NCBI GenBank assembly: GCA_007121535.1
Contig: SKKK01000358.1
Location: 1-38,090 of the forward strand
Direction of reading: 5' to 3'
Origin: Planctomycetaceae bacterium
GTDB taxonomy: Bacteria; Planctomycetota; Planctomycetia; Pirellulales; Pirellulaceae
DNA length: 38,090 bases
Shown here: positions 8,397-16,605 of the stretch, piece after piece
Layout of the letters: each line of letters begins with the position of its first letter
How positions within the stretch are numbered: the first letter of the stretch is position 1
Program-made: the position numbers and the translations under genes
Notes under the pieces: generated by a model
Database searches by the model: none
Told to the model about the DNA's origin: nothing
Seen by the model: only the letters and a program-made list of their open reading frames with translations

Positions 8397-9779
8397 TCAA
8401 GCCTCGCGATCAGGCCGCCGCTCGTCTTCGGGTGAACCGAACACTTCCCCTTCTCGATCACCGGCCTTCAATTGCCGACGGATCTGTTCCAGTCGTTTTG
8501 CCAATTCGGCTTCGAAGCCCCGCTGCACCGGACGGTAGTAGATGCGATCAACGCCCAGATAGTCTTGCGCCGCGACACCACTGGCCTCGTCATGGGAGTA
8601 TTGATAACCCTCGCCATGGCCCAATTTGCCGGCTCCCCGATAATGCGAATCGCGCAGATGCCGTGGTACCGGCAGCAGCCGAGACTCCCGGATGTCGCGT
8701 CGCGCTTCCGAGATCGCCGTGGTGGCGGCATTCGACTTGGGGGCACAAGCCAAGTACGTGACGGCTTGGCTGAGCGTCAGTTGGCATTCGGGCAGCCCGA
8801 TGAACTCACAGGCCTGCATGGCCGCCACGGCCAACGGCAACGCCTGCGGATCGGCGTTGCCGATGTCCTCGCTGGCCAGAATGATCAGCCGTCGGCACAG
8901 GAACCGAATCTCCTCACCGCCCTCCAACATCCGAGCCAGCCAGTACAGAGCCGCGTCGGGGTCCGAACCACGGATGCTCTTGATCAACGCGCTGGAAGTG
9001 TCGTAATGAGCATCGCCGTCGGCGTCGTACTGCACCGCTTTGCGCTGCACGGATTCCACCGCCAGATGCCGGGTGAATTCGATGGGCTGCTGACCGCCGG
9101 ATAACACGCCGATTTCCAAGGCGGTCAACGCCCGCCGCGCGTCGCCGTCACAGACCTCGGCCAAATAGTTCAAAGCATCCTCGGCCATGCGAATCGTATA
9201 ATGTCCCAGTCCGCGACGGCTGTCGGCCAGAGCGCGTCGCAACAGGATCTTGATGTCGTCCGGCGATAACGGTTCCAACTGGAAGATCTGGCTGCGACTG
9301 ACCAGTGCGCTGTTGACCGCGAAGAAAGGATTCGAAGTCGTCGCGCCCACCAACGTCACCACGCCCTCTTCCACGTCCGGCAACAAGGCGTCTTGTTGAC
9401 TCTTGTTGAAACGGTGGATTTCGTCCACAAACAACAGCGTCTTCTGGCCGTCGGTCGCGATCCGGTCACGCGCTTCGTCCAGGATCTGCCGCAAGTCCTT
9501 GACTCCGCTGGTCACCGCGCTCAACTGCCGGAAACGCGCTTTCGTCTCGGTGGCCAGGATGCGGGCCAGTGTCGTCTTGCCGGACCCGGGAGGCCCGAAG
9601 AAGATTACCGAACCCAGGCGATCCGCCAACAGCAATCGCCGGAGCAGTTTTCCCTCGCCCAGAAAATGTTGCTGGCCCACAAACTCATCCAGTCGCGTGG
9701 GCCGCATTCGAGCGGCCAACGGTTGAACTCGCTGAAGGTTCTGCTGCTCGGCGTCTTCGAACAAGGATTTCCCGGCCAT
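8397..9779 (-). CDS. rarA: Replication-associated recombination protein A (RarA/MgsA AAA+ ATPase)
   Basis: RarA is a clamp-loader-like AAA+ ATPase that acts at stalled replication forks. The 460-residue protein has Walker A GPPGSGKT (62-69), Walker B LLFVDEIHRFNKSQQDALLP, the sensor region GATTSNPFFAVNSALVSRSQ, DGDARRALTALE, and the C-terminal tetramer region (EDIGNADPQAL, CAPKSNAA, PVPRHLRDSHYRGAGKLGHG, YQYSHDE). The ATG at 9779 (MAGKSLFED) is preferred; a frame-compatible TTG lies 12 codons upstream but precedes no family sequence. It begins 44 bp after the epimerase stop and is likely last in the hemX-hemA-epimerase-rarA group. Confidence 0.96.
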   Translation of the reverse strand: MAGKSLFEDAEQQNLQRVQPLAARMRPTRLDEFVGQQHFLGEGKLLRRLLLADRLGSVIFFGPPGSGKTTLARILATETKARFRQLSAVTSGVKDLRQILDEARDRIATDGQKTLLFVDEIHRFNKSQQDALLPDVEEGVVTLVGATTSNPFFAVNSALVSRSQIFQLEPLSPDDIKILLRRALADSRRGLGHYTIRMAEDALNYLAEVCDGDARRALTALEIGVLSGGQQPIEFTRHLAVESVQRKAVQYDADGDAHYDTSSALIKSIRGSDPDAALYWLARMLEGGEEIRFLCRRLIILASEDIGNADPQALPLAVAAMQACEFIGLPECQLTLSQAVTYLACAPKSNAATTAISEARRDIRESRLLPVPRHLRDSHYRGAGKLGHGEGYQYSHDEASGVAAQDYLGVDRIYYRPVQRGFEAELAKRLEQIRRQLKAGDREGEVFGSPEDERRPDREA

Positions 9780-9823
9780 GGTCCTTATGATGCCACATGC
9801 CTGGCATGCTGCCAAGTCATCGA

Positions 9824-10801
9824 TTACCCCTTTCTTGCCCGGATCACGGACTGGATCACCGCATCCAGGTCATGGCGGTTTCGTACGGGGATCGTTTCGT
9901 GCAAGCGGGTCAGGTCGGGGACGCGGCGTCGAACATCTTCGAAGTCGGCATCGTAGGCCTGGCTGTAGCTTTGGTACTGGATCGCCGAAGTCGAGCCGGT
10001 AGCGGCCAGCACACGATGCGCCAGGTCGACGATCGATACCGGTTGGTCGCTGCCGATGTTGAAGACGCGGCCTTCTGCCTGTGCGGTTTCCATCAACTGC
10101 GTCACCGCGACGATGACGTCCTGGACGTGTGCAAAGCAGCGGATCTGACTGCCGTCGTCGTGCACGACCAGCGGTTGACCTTCCAACGCCGCGTCGACGA
10201 ATCGAGGCAATACCATCCCGTAAGCTCCCGATTGCCTCGGGCCCACGACGTTGAAGAAGCGCCCGATCACCACCGGTAATCCGTATTGGCGATGGCAGGC
10301 CAAGGCCAGGAATTCGTCGATGGCTTTCGACGCACCATACGACCAGCGAGCGCGGGTGGTCGAGCCGAAAATCAGATCGTCCTCTTCGTGGAATGTCTCC
10401 TTGGGGTTCTTCCCGTAGACTTCACTGGTGCTGGCCAGGAAAAACTTGACCGGCTGACCGTCGCGATGACGTTCGACCATGGCATCCAGCAGCAATTCGG
10501 TGGGATGGATGTTCCGCTCGATCGTCTCCTTGGGCTGTCGAGCCACAAGGGCGACCCCGACCGCTGCGGCCAGATGATACACCTGGTCGACGTCCGCCGT
10601 CAGACGTGAGACCAGTTCCGGATCGCCGATATCTCCCTCGACGCAGGTCAGCGCGGGGTGATCTTGCACGGCCGCCAGGTTTTCGAACGTACCGGTCGAT
10701 AGATCGTCGACCACCGTCACCGCATCCCCGCGCGTCAGCAGCGCTTCGGTCAGATGCGATCCGATAAATCCGGCGCCGCCGGTCACCAGAATTTTCTTCA
10801 C
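9824..10801 (-). CDS. NAD-dependent nucleotide-sugar epimerase/dehydratase (extended SDR)
   Basis: This is an extended short-chain dehydrogenase acting on NDP-sugars. The NAD-binding GGAGFIGSH is at residues 8-16, the acidic residues VVDDLST follow strand two, and the catalytic set is STSEVYG plus YGASK (Tyr155, Lys159). RFFNVVGPRQ and the C-terminal FNIGSD fit UDP-glucose 4-epimerase, UDP-glucuronate epimerase or decarboxylase relatives, and these cannot be told apart here. The length of 325 residues is normal. The start is GTG at 10801 with GAGAGG 7 nt before it. It lies 13 bp after hemA, so it is co-transcribed with heme genes, an unrelated pathway. It probably supplies cell-surface sugar precursors. 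Confidence 0.9.
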   Translation of the reverse strand: MKKILVTGGAGFIGSHLTEALLTRGDAVTVVDDLSTGTFENLAAVQDHPALTCVEGDIGDPELVSRLTADVDQVYHLAAAVGVALVARQPKETIERNIHPTELLLDAMVERHRDGQPVKFFLASTSEVYGKNPKETFHEEDDLIFGSTTRARWSYGASKAIDEFLALACHRQYGLPVVIGRFFNVVGPRQSGAYGMVLPRFVDAALEGQPLVVHDDGSQIRCFAHVQDVIVAVTQLMETAQAEGRVFNIGSDQPVSIVDLAHRVLAATGSTSAIQYQSYSQAYDADFEDVRRRVPDLTRLHETIPVRNRHDLDAVIQSVIRARKG

Positions 10802-10814
10802 AGATGAGCCTCTC

Positions 10815-12089
10815 TTAGTCCTTCAATTGAAATAGTCGGATCAGGGCGTCCCGTAATCCATGGGACGAACCTTGCCGCGCCTCGTCCCGCAAGGATTCCA
10901 GCGGCGGATGCAGCAGCTTGTTGACCAGTCGATCGAAGGATCGGGAGATCTCCTGCTGAGTCCGTTGGTCGACATCTCCCAGCTTGTTCCACAGACGCTG
11001 AAGCTCCTCCTGCCGCAGCCGATCGGCCTGGTCGCGCAGACGCTTGATGGCGGGGGCGGTCGCACGATGGTTCAGATCCGCCATGAACCGCTGCGTCTCG
11101 GCCTCGATGATCCGTTCGGCCTTGGGCCACTCCTTTTCCCGCAGGCGACGATTGGCTTCGCAGGCATGTTTCAGGTCGTCGATCGAATAAAGGTAGACCC
11201 CCAAAAAATCCCCGATCGTCGGATCGAAGTCGCGGGGCACGGCCAGATCGAGGATGAAGATGGGACGTTGCTGTCGCTGCTGATGGATCGATCGATACTG
11301 GTCGGCTGTCAAGACAGGTTCGTTCGAGCCGGTAGTGCCGATCACCAGATCCGCAGCAACCAGTTCCGGCTCCAATTCCTCCCAAGGCCTGGCATGGCCG
11401 CCGACGCGTTTTGCCAAATCCATCGCTCGCTGAGTGTTGCGGTTGCAGACGGTGATCCTGCGGGCGCCTTCGGCTCGCAGGTACTTGAGCGTCTCTTCAC
11501 CCATTTCGCCCGCTCCGATCACCAGCACCTGTTTATCGTCGAAACGCTCGAAGATCTGAGCCGCGAAATCGGCCACCGCCACGCTCGGAATGCTGACTCG
11601 CCGCTGGTTGATCGCCGTTTCGTTCGCCACTCGCTTGGCCACGTGAATCGCTGCCTGGAACATCGCGTTGGTTAGTGGCCCCGCGGTGTCCACCTGACGC
11701 GCCAGATCGTAGGCCTGCTTGACTTGAGCCAGCACCTGGGCCTCGCCGACCACCATGCTGTCCAGACTGGACGCCACCATGAACAGATGACGCACCACAT
11801 CTTCTCCCGTCCGCTCGAACAAAGCGTCGAAGATATCGACGGTCTTCAAATCGTGAATCTCAGCCAGATACGTCACCAGATCGTGGTGGGTCGGGCAAGC
11901 CGTGTCGATATGTGAAGCCGAATAGAGTTCGACGCGGTTGCAGGTCGAGATCAGCACCGCCTCCGACTCGGGAAACTGCCGCTGCAAGCGGTTCAACGCC
12001 GCCGGGATCTCCTCGGGAGGAAAGGCCAAACGCTCTCGAAACTCGATCGGCGAATGGTGGTGGCTACACCCAACCATCTGCAATTTCAT
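10815..12089 (-). CDS. hemA: Glutamyl-tRNA reductase
   Basis: HemA reduces glutamyl-tRNA to glutamate-1-semialdehyde, the first step of C5 heme synthesis. The 424-residue protein has the substrate-binding start VGCSHHHSPIEFRERLAF, nucleophile Cys50 in STCNRVELY (the usual position), SLDSMVVGEAQVLAQVKQAY, the NADPH site VLVIGAGEMGEETLKYL and LDLAVPRDFDP. The C-terminal helical dimer region is intact. The ATG at 12089 has GGAGG upstream; a longer frame upstream carries no family sequence and overlaps the preceding gene. Its ATG overlaps the preceding gene's TGA as ATGA, so translation is probably coupled to the HemX-like protein. Confidence 0.97.
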   Translation of the reverse strand: MKLQMVGCSHHHSPIEFRERLAFPPEEIPAALNRLQRQFPESEAVLISTCNRVELYSASHIDTACPTHHDLVTYLAEIHDLKTVDIFDALFERTGEDVVRHLFMVASSLDSMVVGEAQVLAQVKQAYDLARQVDTAGPLTNAMFQAAIHVAKRVANETAINQRRVSIPSVAVADFAAQIFERFDDKQVLVIGAGEMGEETLKYLRAEGARRITVCNRNTQRAMDLAKRVGGHARPWEELEPELVAADLVIGTTGSNEPVLTADQYRSIHQQRQQRPIFILDLAVPRDFDPTIGDFLGVYLYSIDDLKHACEANRRLREKEWPKAERIIEAETQRFMADLNHRATAPAIKRLRDQADRLRQEELQRLWNKLGDVDQRTQQEISRSFDRLVNKLLHPPLESLRDEARQGSSHGLRDALIRLFQLKD

Positions 12090-12994
12090 CGACCACCTCC
12101 GCCGCCCGGGGGCGGTGCCCCATCGGTAGCCGATGGATCGACGATGGTCTCCGGCGCGTAGGCGTTCGGACTGGCATGTCCCGAAGGGCCCCAAAGTACG
12201 ATGGCCAACACAAATCCCAAGAAGACAAAACTGGCCACCGTCAAATAGGCGACCTTGCGACCCTGTTGAGCCGGTTTGTAGGTTACTTCAAAAACCAGCA
12301 CCGCGATCAGCCAAACCAGCAGCAAGCCGGAAGTCCAGACCACAGGATCGGTCCACGCCATGCCCTGATCGAACTTCAGCATGTTCATCACGACCCCCGA
12401 CAACAGGCCTACGCCCAGCAGACAGGGCGAGATGATCGAAGCTCTTTGATTCGAACGTTGAAGCCACTCCAAACTAGGCAACCGCAATCCCTGACGAGGC
12501 GGCAGTTTATGCTTCAATCGGTACGAATGTACCAAGTACATCACTCCGGCCACAAAACCAAGCGTTGCTGAAACCACGCCCAATAAGAGGAAGACCCCAT
12601 GGACCAGCCCCCATGCCAACATCGCGCGATCTCGCGGAAAAGGGGGGACGTCCTGAAATAGGTAGGCAACCCCCACCAGAATCAACACAACCGGCAGAAT
12701 GAAAATTCCCAAGGCGGCGTGAGGCCGACGCGCCACGGTGAACAGATAGACAAAGGCAACTCCCCAGCCCGCCAAAAGAAGCCAGTCGTACCAGCTAGAA
12801 AGAGGAGGCGAGAGGTCATGGTCACGAACGCTGCGCATCACCAGATAGATCGTATGAGCAAGCAGCCCCGCTGCCGTAAACCCGATCGCAACGATGTTAC
12901 GGATGGGAACACGCAGAAACAGCCGTGAAATCTCCAACGCCAGCGCTACCAAGTAACTGGCTGCGAAGCAAACGAATTGAATCTGTGAAAGCAT
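12086..12994 (-). CDS. CcsA/HemX-type cytochrome c assembly-like membrane protein
   Basis: This 302-residue integral membrane protein has about eight hydrophobic segments, starting with FVCFAASYLVALALEISRLF and ending with VASFVFLGFVLAIVLWG. It fits the CcsA/CcmC/HemX superfamily of heme-handling membrane proteins; SSWYDWLLLAGWG lies near the expected Trp-rich loop, but the full CcsA WWD signature is not evident. Adjacency to hemA with a 4-bp overlap is the hemX-hemA pairing known from other bacteria, where HemX affects HemA level. The C-terminus is a Pro/Gly-rich tail (GAPPPGGGGGR). The ATG at 12994 has AGGTGA about 10 nt upstream. A role in heme control is inferred from context. Confidence 0.85.
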   Translation of the reverse strand: MLSQIQFVCFAASYLVALALEISRLFLRVPIRNIVAIGFTAAGLLAHTIYLVMRSVRDHDLSPPLSSWYDWLLLAGWGVAFVYLFTVARRPHAALGIFILPVVLILVGVAYLFQDVPPFPRDRAMLAWGLVHGVFLLLGVVSATLGFVAGVMYLVHSYRLKHKLPPRQGLRLPSLEWLQRSNQRASIISPCLLGVGLLSGVVMNMLKFDQGMAWTDPVVWTSGLLLVWLIAVLVFEVTYKPAQQGRKVAYLTVASFVFLGFVLAIVLWGPSGHASPNAYAPETIVDPSATDGAPPPGGGGGR

Positions 12995-13120
12995 CCCGGA
13001 AAATCACCTGAAAGTGGAAAACCCACCGTCTCCCCACCTCGATCCGAACTCATTATGCCAAGCATCTTCGGCGGCGGCTATTCCCGTCTTACGAAGAAAC
13101 GCGAGATCGTGAATTGTTGG

Positions 13121-13140
13121 CCGAAAACGACTCCCCACCC
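13121..13140. repeat. Half copy of the GGGGTCGGGAGTCG inverted-repeat family
   Basis: CCGAAAACGACTCCCCACCC matches the right end of the elements at 6857-6929 and 36026-36146 apart from small changes in the outer bases. No left partner was found nearby, so it is a solo or decayed end. The rest of 12995-13194 has no other recognisable feature. Confidence 0.55.
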
Positions 13141-13194
13141 TTGTCGATGTAGAGTAAACTAAGAGTACGGATCCTTTTCGGAGTTGCTGTTGCT

Positions 13195-13662
13195 ATGCCG
13201 AACGAGCTGCCAGAACGGTACCACCACACCCAGAGTGGGGCGTTGTATCTGATCACAGTGGCCGTGGCGATCGTCGTCTTTGCGATGGCGGGAACCGCTT
13301 GGAAGGAACCGACACTCGTCATCGGATTGTTGATCCTGGCGGGAATCTTTGTCCTGTTGTCCCTGATGTTCAAGCATTTGACGGTAAGCGACGAGGGGGA
13401 GTATTTGGCCGTGCGATTTGGACCGCTACCCGTCTTCCGACGGCGGATTCCCTACGCGGACATCTCGTCCGTCCAAGCGGATCGAACATCATGGATCGAC
13501 GGTTGGGGTATCCACTGGGTGCCCGGTCGCGGCTACACCTACAACCTGTGGGGATTCTCTTGTGTGAAACTCGAAGTGCGCGGCCGGGTGATCCGAATCG
13601 GCAGCGATGACGTTGAAAATCTTGTGAAATTCATCAAAGCGAAAATCGCGGAAAGAGGTTGA
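13195..13662 (+). CDS. Membrane protein with PH-like domain, function unknown
   Basis: This 155-residue protein is not assigned to a named family with certainty. Residues about 16-59 form two transmembrane helices (LYLITVAVAIVVFAMAG and LVIGLLILAGIFVLLSLMF). They are followed by a soluble part with the strand pattern of bacterial PH-like domains: LTVSDEGEYLAVRFGPLPVF, RRIPYADISSVQ, and a C-terminal strand and helix (VIRIGSDDVENLVKFIKAKI). Such domains usually face the cytoplasm and serve as scaffolds. The stop codon lies 2 bp before the PPK2 start, and the Shine-Dalgarno of that gene is inside this one, so the two are co-translated. A link to polyphosphate metabolism is only inferred from this. 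Confidence 0.75.
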   Translation: MPNELPERYHHTQSGALYLITVAVAIVVFAMAGTAWKEPTLVIGLLILAGIFVLLSLMFKHLTVSDEGEYLAVRFGPLPVFRRRIPYADISSVQADRTSWIDGWGIHWVPGRGYTYNLWGFSCVKLEVRGRVIRIGSDDVENLVKFIKAKIAERG

Positions 13663-13664
13663 CC

Positions 13665-15155
13665 ATGTTGTGTGCGGCCGAGCTGGGGCAGAAGATCGAT
13701 AAGAAGGTCTTTAACGAGCGAGTGCCGAGCCTGCGTACGGAACTGCTGCTGGCTCAGAATCAGTTGCGGCAGGCGGCGGACTTTTCGGTCGTCGCCGTGG
13801 TGGCGGGCAGTGATGCGGCGGGCAAAGGCCGAACCGTGAACCGTTTGCATCAGTGGCTGGACACCCGGTATGTGCAGACGCACGCTTTCGATCAACCAAG
13901 TGATGAGCAGGCCGAGCGCCCTTTGGCGTGGCGCTACTGGCGCGTGTTGCCCGCGAAAGGCCGGATGGCCATCTTTCTGGGCTCGTGGTATTCCGAGGTG
14001 ATCCGAGCCATGTTGGCGGGCGAACTCAGCGAAACCGACTTTGCCCGGGCTTTGGGACATCTGAGTACTTTCGAACAGCAGTTGACGGATGACGGGACGC
14101 TGCTTGTGAAGTATTGGTTCCATATCCCGAAGAAATTGCAGAAAAAGCGGCTCGAAAGGTACGCGTCGGATCCCGATCGCGCTTGGCGCGTTACCGACCT
14201 GGATTGGAGAAATCTGCGTCATTACGACCGGTTGCGTCCGATTTGCGAGCGTTTGCTGAACGAGACACATTCCTCGCAAGCTCCCTGGCTGGTGGTCGAT
14301 GGCACCGATCGACGTTACCGGGAACTGACCGTGAGCGAGCATCTCTTGCAGTCGCTCCGCTCGCGCTTGGACACCGTTCCGACGGTTTCCCTGCCGTCGC
14401 CGGTGCCAGTCCACACTTCGGAGGTGGAAACGGACGGTCCCACCGTGTTGAGCCAACTGGATTTGGACCAAGAGATTTCGCGTTCACATTATCGCCGTCA
14501 GTTGCGCAAGTGGCAGGGCAGATTGAACAAGCTCAGCCGTCAAGCGCACAAGAAACGCACGGGTGTGGTTTTGGTCTTCGAGGGAGCGGACGCAGCGGGG
14601 AAAGGCGGTGCCATTCGCCGCGTCACGACCGCCTTGGACGCGCGTCGCTATGAAGTCGTCCCGATCGCGGCGCCCAATGACGAAGAACGAGCGCGACACT
14701 ACCTGTGGCGGTTCTGGCGTCGGCTGCCCCGGGCCGGGAACTGGACCGTTTTCGACCGCAGTTGGTACGGCCGCGTGCTGGTGGAACGAGTCGAGCAATT
14801 CGCCACCGAACCGGAGTGGCGTCGCGCGTATCAGGAGATTCGCGACTTCGAGGAACTGCTGTGCGAGCACGGGATCGTGCTGGTCAAGTTCTGGCTGCAT
14901 ATCGATCTGGACGAGCAGGCCAAGCGGTTCGCCGAACGCGAGCAGGTTCCGTATAAGCAATACAAAATCACCGACGAAGACTACCGCAATCGATCGAAGT
15001 GGCCGCAGTACGAGACGGCCGTCCAGGACATGTTCCAGCAGACGTGCCGCCCCCACGCTCCATGGACGCTGGTCGAAGCCAACGACAAGTATTTCGCCCG
15101 GATCAAAGTGCTGCGCACCATCTGCGACCATTTGAGAGCAGGGGTCAGGTCTTGA
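13665..15155 (+). CDS. pap: Two-domain PPK2, polyphosphate:AMP phosphotransferase
   Basis: Two-domain (class II) PPK2 enzymes make ADP from AMP using polyphosphate. The 496-residue protein has two PPK2 units: the N-terminal Walker A AGSDAAGKGR (48-57) and the C-terminal FEGADAAGKGG (around 305-315). The C-terminal unit carries the full lid/catalytic FDRSWYGRVLVERVE, while the N-terminal one has FLGSWYSEVIRAM with the Asp and Arg lost, so only the C-terminal unit looks active, as reported for related two-domain enzymes. ATG at 13665 is preferred (GAAAGAGG 6 nt upstream) over a TTG two codons earlier. The last four codons and the stop are provided by the inverted-repeat element at 15141. Confidence 0.93.
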   Translation: MLCAAELGQKIDKKVFNERVPSLRTELLLAQNQLRQAADFSVVAVVAGSDAAGKGRTVNRLHQWLDTRYVQTHAFDQPSDEQAERPLAWRYWRVLPAKGRMAIFLGSWYSEVIRAMLAGELSETDFARALGHLSTFEQQLTDDGTLLVKYWFHIPKKLQKKRLERYASDPDRAWRVTDLDWRNLRHYDRLRPICERLLNETHSSQAPWLVVDGTDRRYRELTVSEHLLQSLRSRLDTVPTVSLPSPVPVHTSEVETDGPTVLSQLDLDQEISRSHYRRQLRKWQGRLNKLSRQAHKKRTGVVLVFEGADAAGKGGAIRRVTTALDARRYEVVPIAAPNDEERARHYLWRFWRRLPRAGNWTVFDRSWYGRVLVERVEQFATEPEWRRAYQEIRDFEELLCEHGIVLVKFWLHIDLDEQAKRFAEREQVPYKQYKITDEDYRNRSKWPQYETAVQDMFQQTCRPHAPWTLVEANDKYFARIKVLRTICDHLRAGVRS

Positions 15156-15250
15156 CATTTAACTTTTTTGGCATAGAGACTCGCCACAAAGCTGAATGTC
15201 AAGAACCGGCTGTAGATTCAACAAAAAGTTAAATGTCAAGACCTGACCCC
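15141..15250. mobile_element. MITE-like inverted-repeat element, copy 1
   Basis: This 110-bp element has perfect 28-bp terminal inverted repeats (left end GGGGTCAGGTCTTGACATTT) around about 54 bp that contain a further partial copy of the end (GAATGTCAAGAACC). A second copy with about 90% identity is at 15841-15948. It has no coding capacity. It overlaps the last codons of pap and supplies its TGA stop. No target-site duplication is obvious. The ends resemble those of RAYT/IS200-linked dispersed repeats, but no cognate transposase for it is in the window. Confidence 0.88.
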
Positions 15251-15271
15251 GTTGCTGTTGCGGGATGAGAG

Positions 15272-15862
15272 ATGTTTGGAAAGAAGACGCCTTTTGTTTG
15301 CCCTTGGTGGGGTGGTTATTTTATCGACAATCGCTTTCGGCGCTGGTTGCACCCGCCGGAGCAGATTCTTCAGCCCTACCTGCGTCCGTCGATGAAGGTC
15401 CTGGAATTCGGATGCGGCATGGGATTCTTTTCCATCGCTGCAGCTCAACTGATGGGCGACTCGGGATGCGTGGTCGCCGCGGATCTGCAGCAGCGGATGC
15501 TGGATGTCCTGCGGCAGCGGGCGGACAGAGCAGGGGTAGGAGCGCAGATCCGGACTCACCGATGTCAAACGGACCGGTTGCTGCTGGACGAATCGTTCGA
15601 TTTCGCTTTGGCGTTCTATTCGGCTCACGAGGCGCCGGACCACCTGCGATTGTTCGGCGAGATCCACTCGCTGCTGGTTGACGGCGCCCGTTTCCTCCTG
15701 GTCGAACCTGTCGGGCACGTAAACGCCAACGCATTCGCCCGGATGTTAGAACACGCCACCGCGAAAGGTTGGTCGATCGAAGACCACCCCAAAGTCCGTT
15801 GGAGCCACACAGCCGTATTGGCCAAAAAGCCGGGGGAGTGGGGGTCAGGTCTTGACATTTAA
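15272..15862 (+). CDS. Class I SAM-dependent methyltransferase
   Basis: This 196-residue protein has the Rossmann methyltransferase core: motif I VLEFGCGMGFFSIAAAQ (43-59), the acidic residue of motif II in VVAADLQQRML, FDFALAFYSAHEAPD for motif IV, and LLVDGARFLLVEPVGHV for the post-motif strand. It fits the broad UbiE/Methyltransf_11-like group; the substrate is unknown. The N-terminal CPWWGGYFIDN includes aromatic residues typical of small planctomycete and proteobacterial members. The gene starts 21 bp after one inverted-repeat element and ends inside the second: its last residues GSGLDI and the TAA belong to that element, so the native end may have been replaced. Confidence 0.88.
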   Translation: MFGKKTPFVCPWWGGYFIDNRFRRWLHPPEQILQPYLRPSMKVLEFGCGMGFFSIAAAQLMGDSGCVVAADLQQRMLDVLRQRADRAGVGAQIRTHRCQTDRLLLDESFDFALAFYSAHEAPDHLRLFGEIHSLLVDGARFLLVEPVGHVNANAFARMLEHATAKGWSIEDHPKVRWSHTAVLAKKPGEWGSGLDI

Positions 15863-15948
15863 CTTTTCGGCATGGGGACTCGGCACAAAGCCGAATGTCA
15901 AGAACCGACTGTAGACTCAACAAAAGTTAAATGTCAAGACGTGACCCC
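15841..15948. mobile_element. MITE-like inverted-repeat element, copy 2
   Basis: This 108-bp copy of the element at 15141 differs by about eight substitutions and two single-base indels; its right end has GTGACCCC in place of CTGACCCC. It sits between the convergent methyltransferase and response-regulator genes, 11 bp past the latter's stop codon. It provides the methyltransferase stop codon in a different reading frame from the one used by pap at copy 1. The stem could work as a two-way transcript end. Confidence 0.88.
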
Positions 15949-15959
15949 TGTTCTGTGGA

Positions 15960-16592
15960 TCAGCCGATTTCTCGCTTGACCAACCAGACGGCGGCTGCTG
16001 TGCGGTCGGGCATGTTCAGTTTGCGAAGAACATTCTGAACGTGTTCTTTAACGGTTTCGACGCTGATCTTCATCGAATAACCGATCTCGCGATTGCTCAA
16101 CCCAAACGACAGGTGTTTGAGTACCTGATATTCGCGGCGCGTCAACGGCACGTCGTCCGCCTTCGGGTCGGCCCGCTGTTGAAGCCGGGCCTTGATCGTA
16201 CTGAACGTCGTATCGGGCGGCGCCGGTTCGCCGCCGACAACGCGTCGGATGGTGGACCTGAACACGTCGGGGGCAACGTCCTTCAGCAGGAAGTCTTGAG
16301 CCCCCAACGCAACGGCGCGAGCTACGTAGCTCAGGTTGTCGTGGGCAGAGATCATAACGACGTTGGTCGCCGGCACTTCCTTGCGAATCAACTCCAACGC
16401 GTCCAAACCATCCATGTCGGGCATCAGCACATCCAACAACAATACGTCGGGCTTGTTCGCCTTTGTCGCGTCGATCGCCTCCTGGCACGTGGATGCCTGG
16501 GCGACAATCTGCATATCTTGGTCAGCCAGCACGCAGACCAACCCCTTACGAATCACTTCCTGGTCGTCCGCCAGGATTAAACGGATAGCCAC
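15960..16592 (-). CDS. NarL/FixJ-family response regulator (REC-LuxR HTH)
   Basis: This two-component regulator has 210 residues. The receiver domain has the acidic pair ADD (9-11), phospho-acceptor Asp54 in LLLDVLMPDMDG, Ser/Thr in VVMISAH and Lys in DFLLKD. A linker precedes the LuxR-type DNA-binding domain (LTRREYQVLKHLSFGLSNRE and VKEHVQNVLRKLNM). The GTG at 16592 is chosen because AGGGGAG precedes it with a 6-nt gap and family sequence begins there; an upstream GTG would add 12 unrelated residues. No sensor kinase is adjacent, so it is an orphan here. Target genes are unknown. Confidence 0.93.
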   Translation of the reverse strand: MAIRLILADDQEVIRKGLVCVLADQDMQIVAQASTCQEAIDATKANKPDVLLLDVLMPDMDGLDALELIRKEVPATNVVMISAHDNLSYVARAVALGAQDFLLKDVAPDVFRSTIRRVVGGEPAPPDTTFSTIKARLQQRADPKADDVPLTRREYQVLKHLSFGLSNREIGYSMKISVETVKEHVQNVLRKLNMPDRTAAAVWLVKREIG

Positions 16593-16598
16593 TGGTTG

Positions 16599-16605
16599 CT
16601 CCCCT
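16599..16605 (-). promoter_or_regulatory. Shine-Dalgarno that decides the response-regulator start
   Basis: On the minus strand this reads AGGGGAG, 6 nt before the GTG at 16592, and supports that start over the upstream in-frame GTG at 16628. Confidence 0.6.

Noticed and set aside
15141-15948. A true composite transposon carrying the methyltransferase
   Set aside because: The bracketing elements are non-coding and no target-site duplication around the whole block was seen, so only a MITE-pair description is supported.
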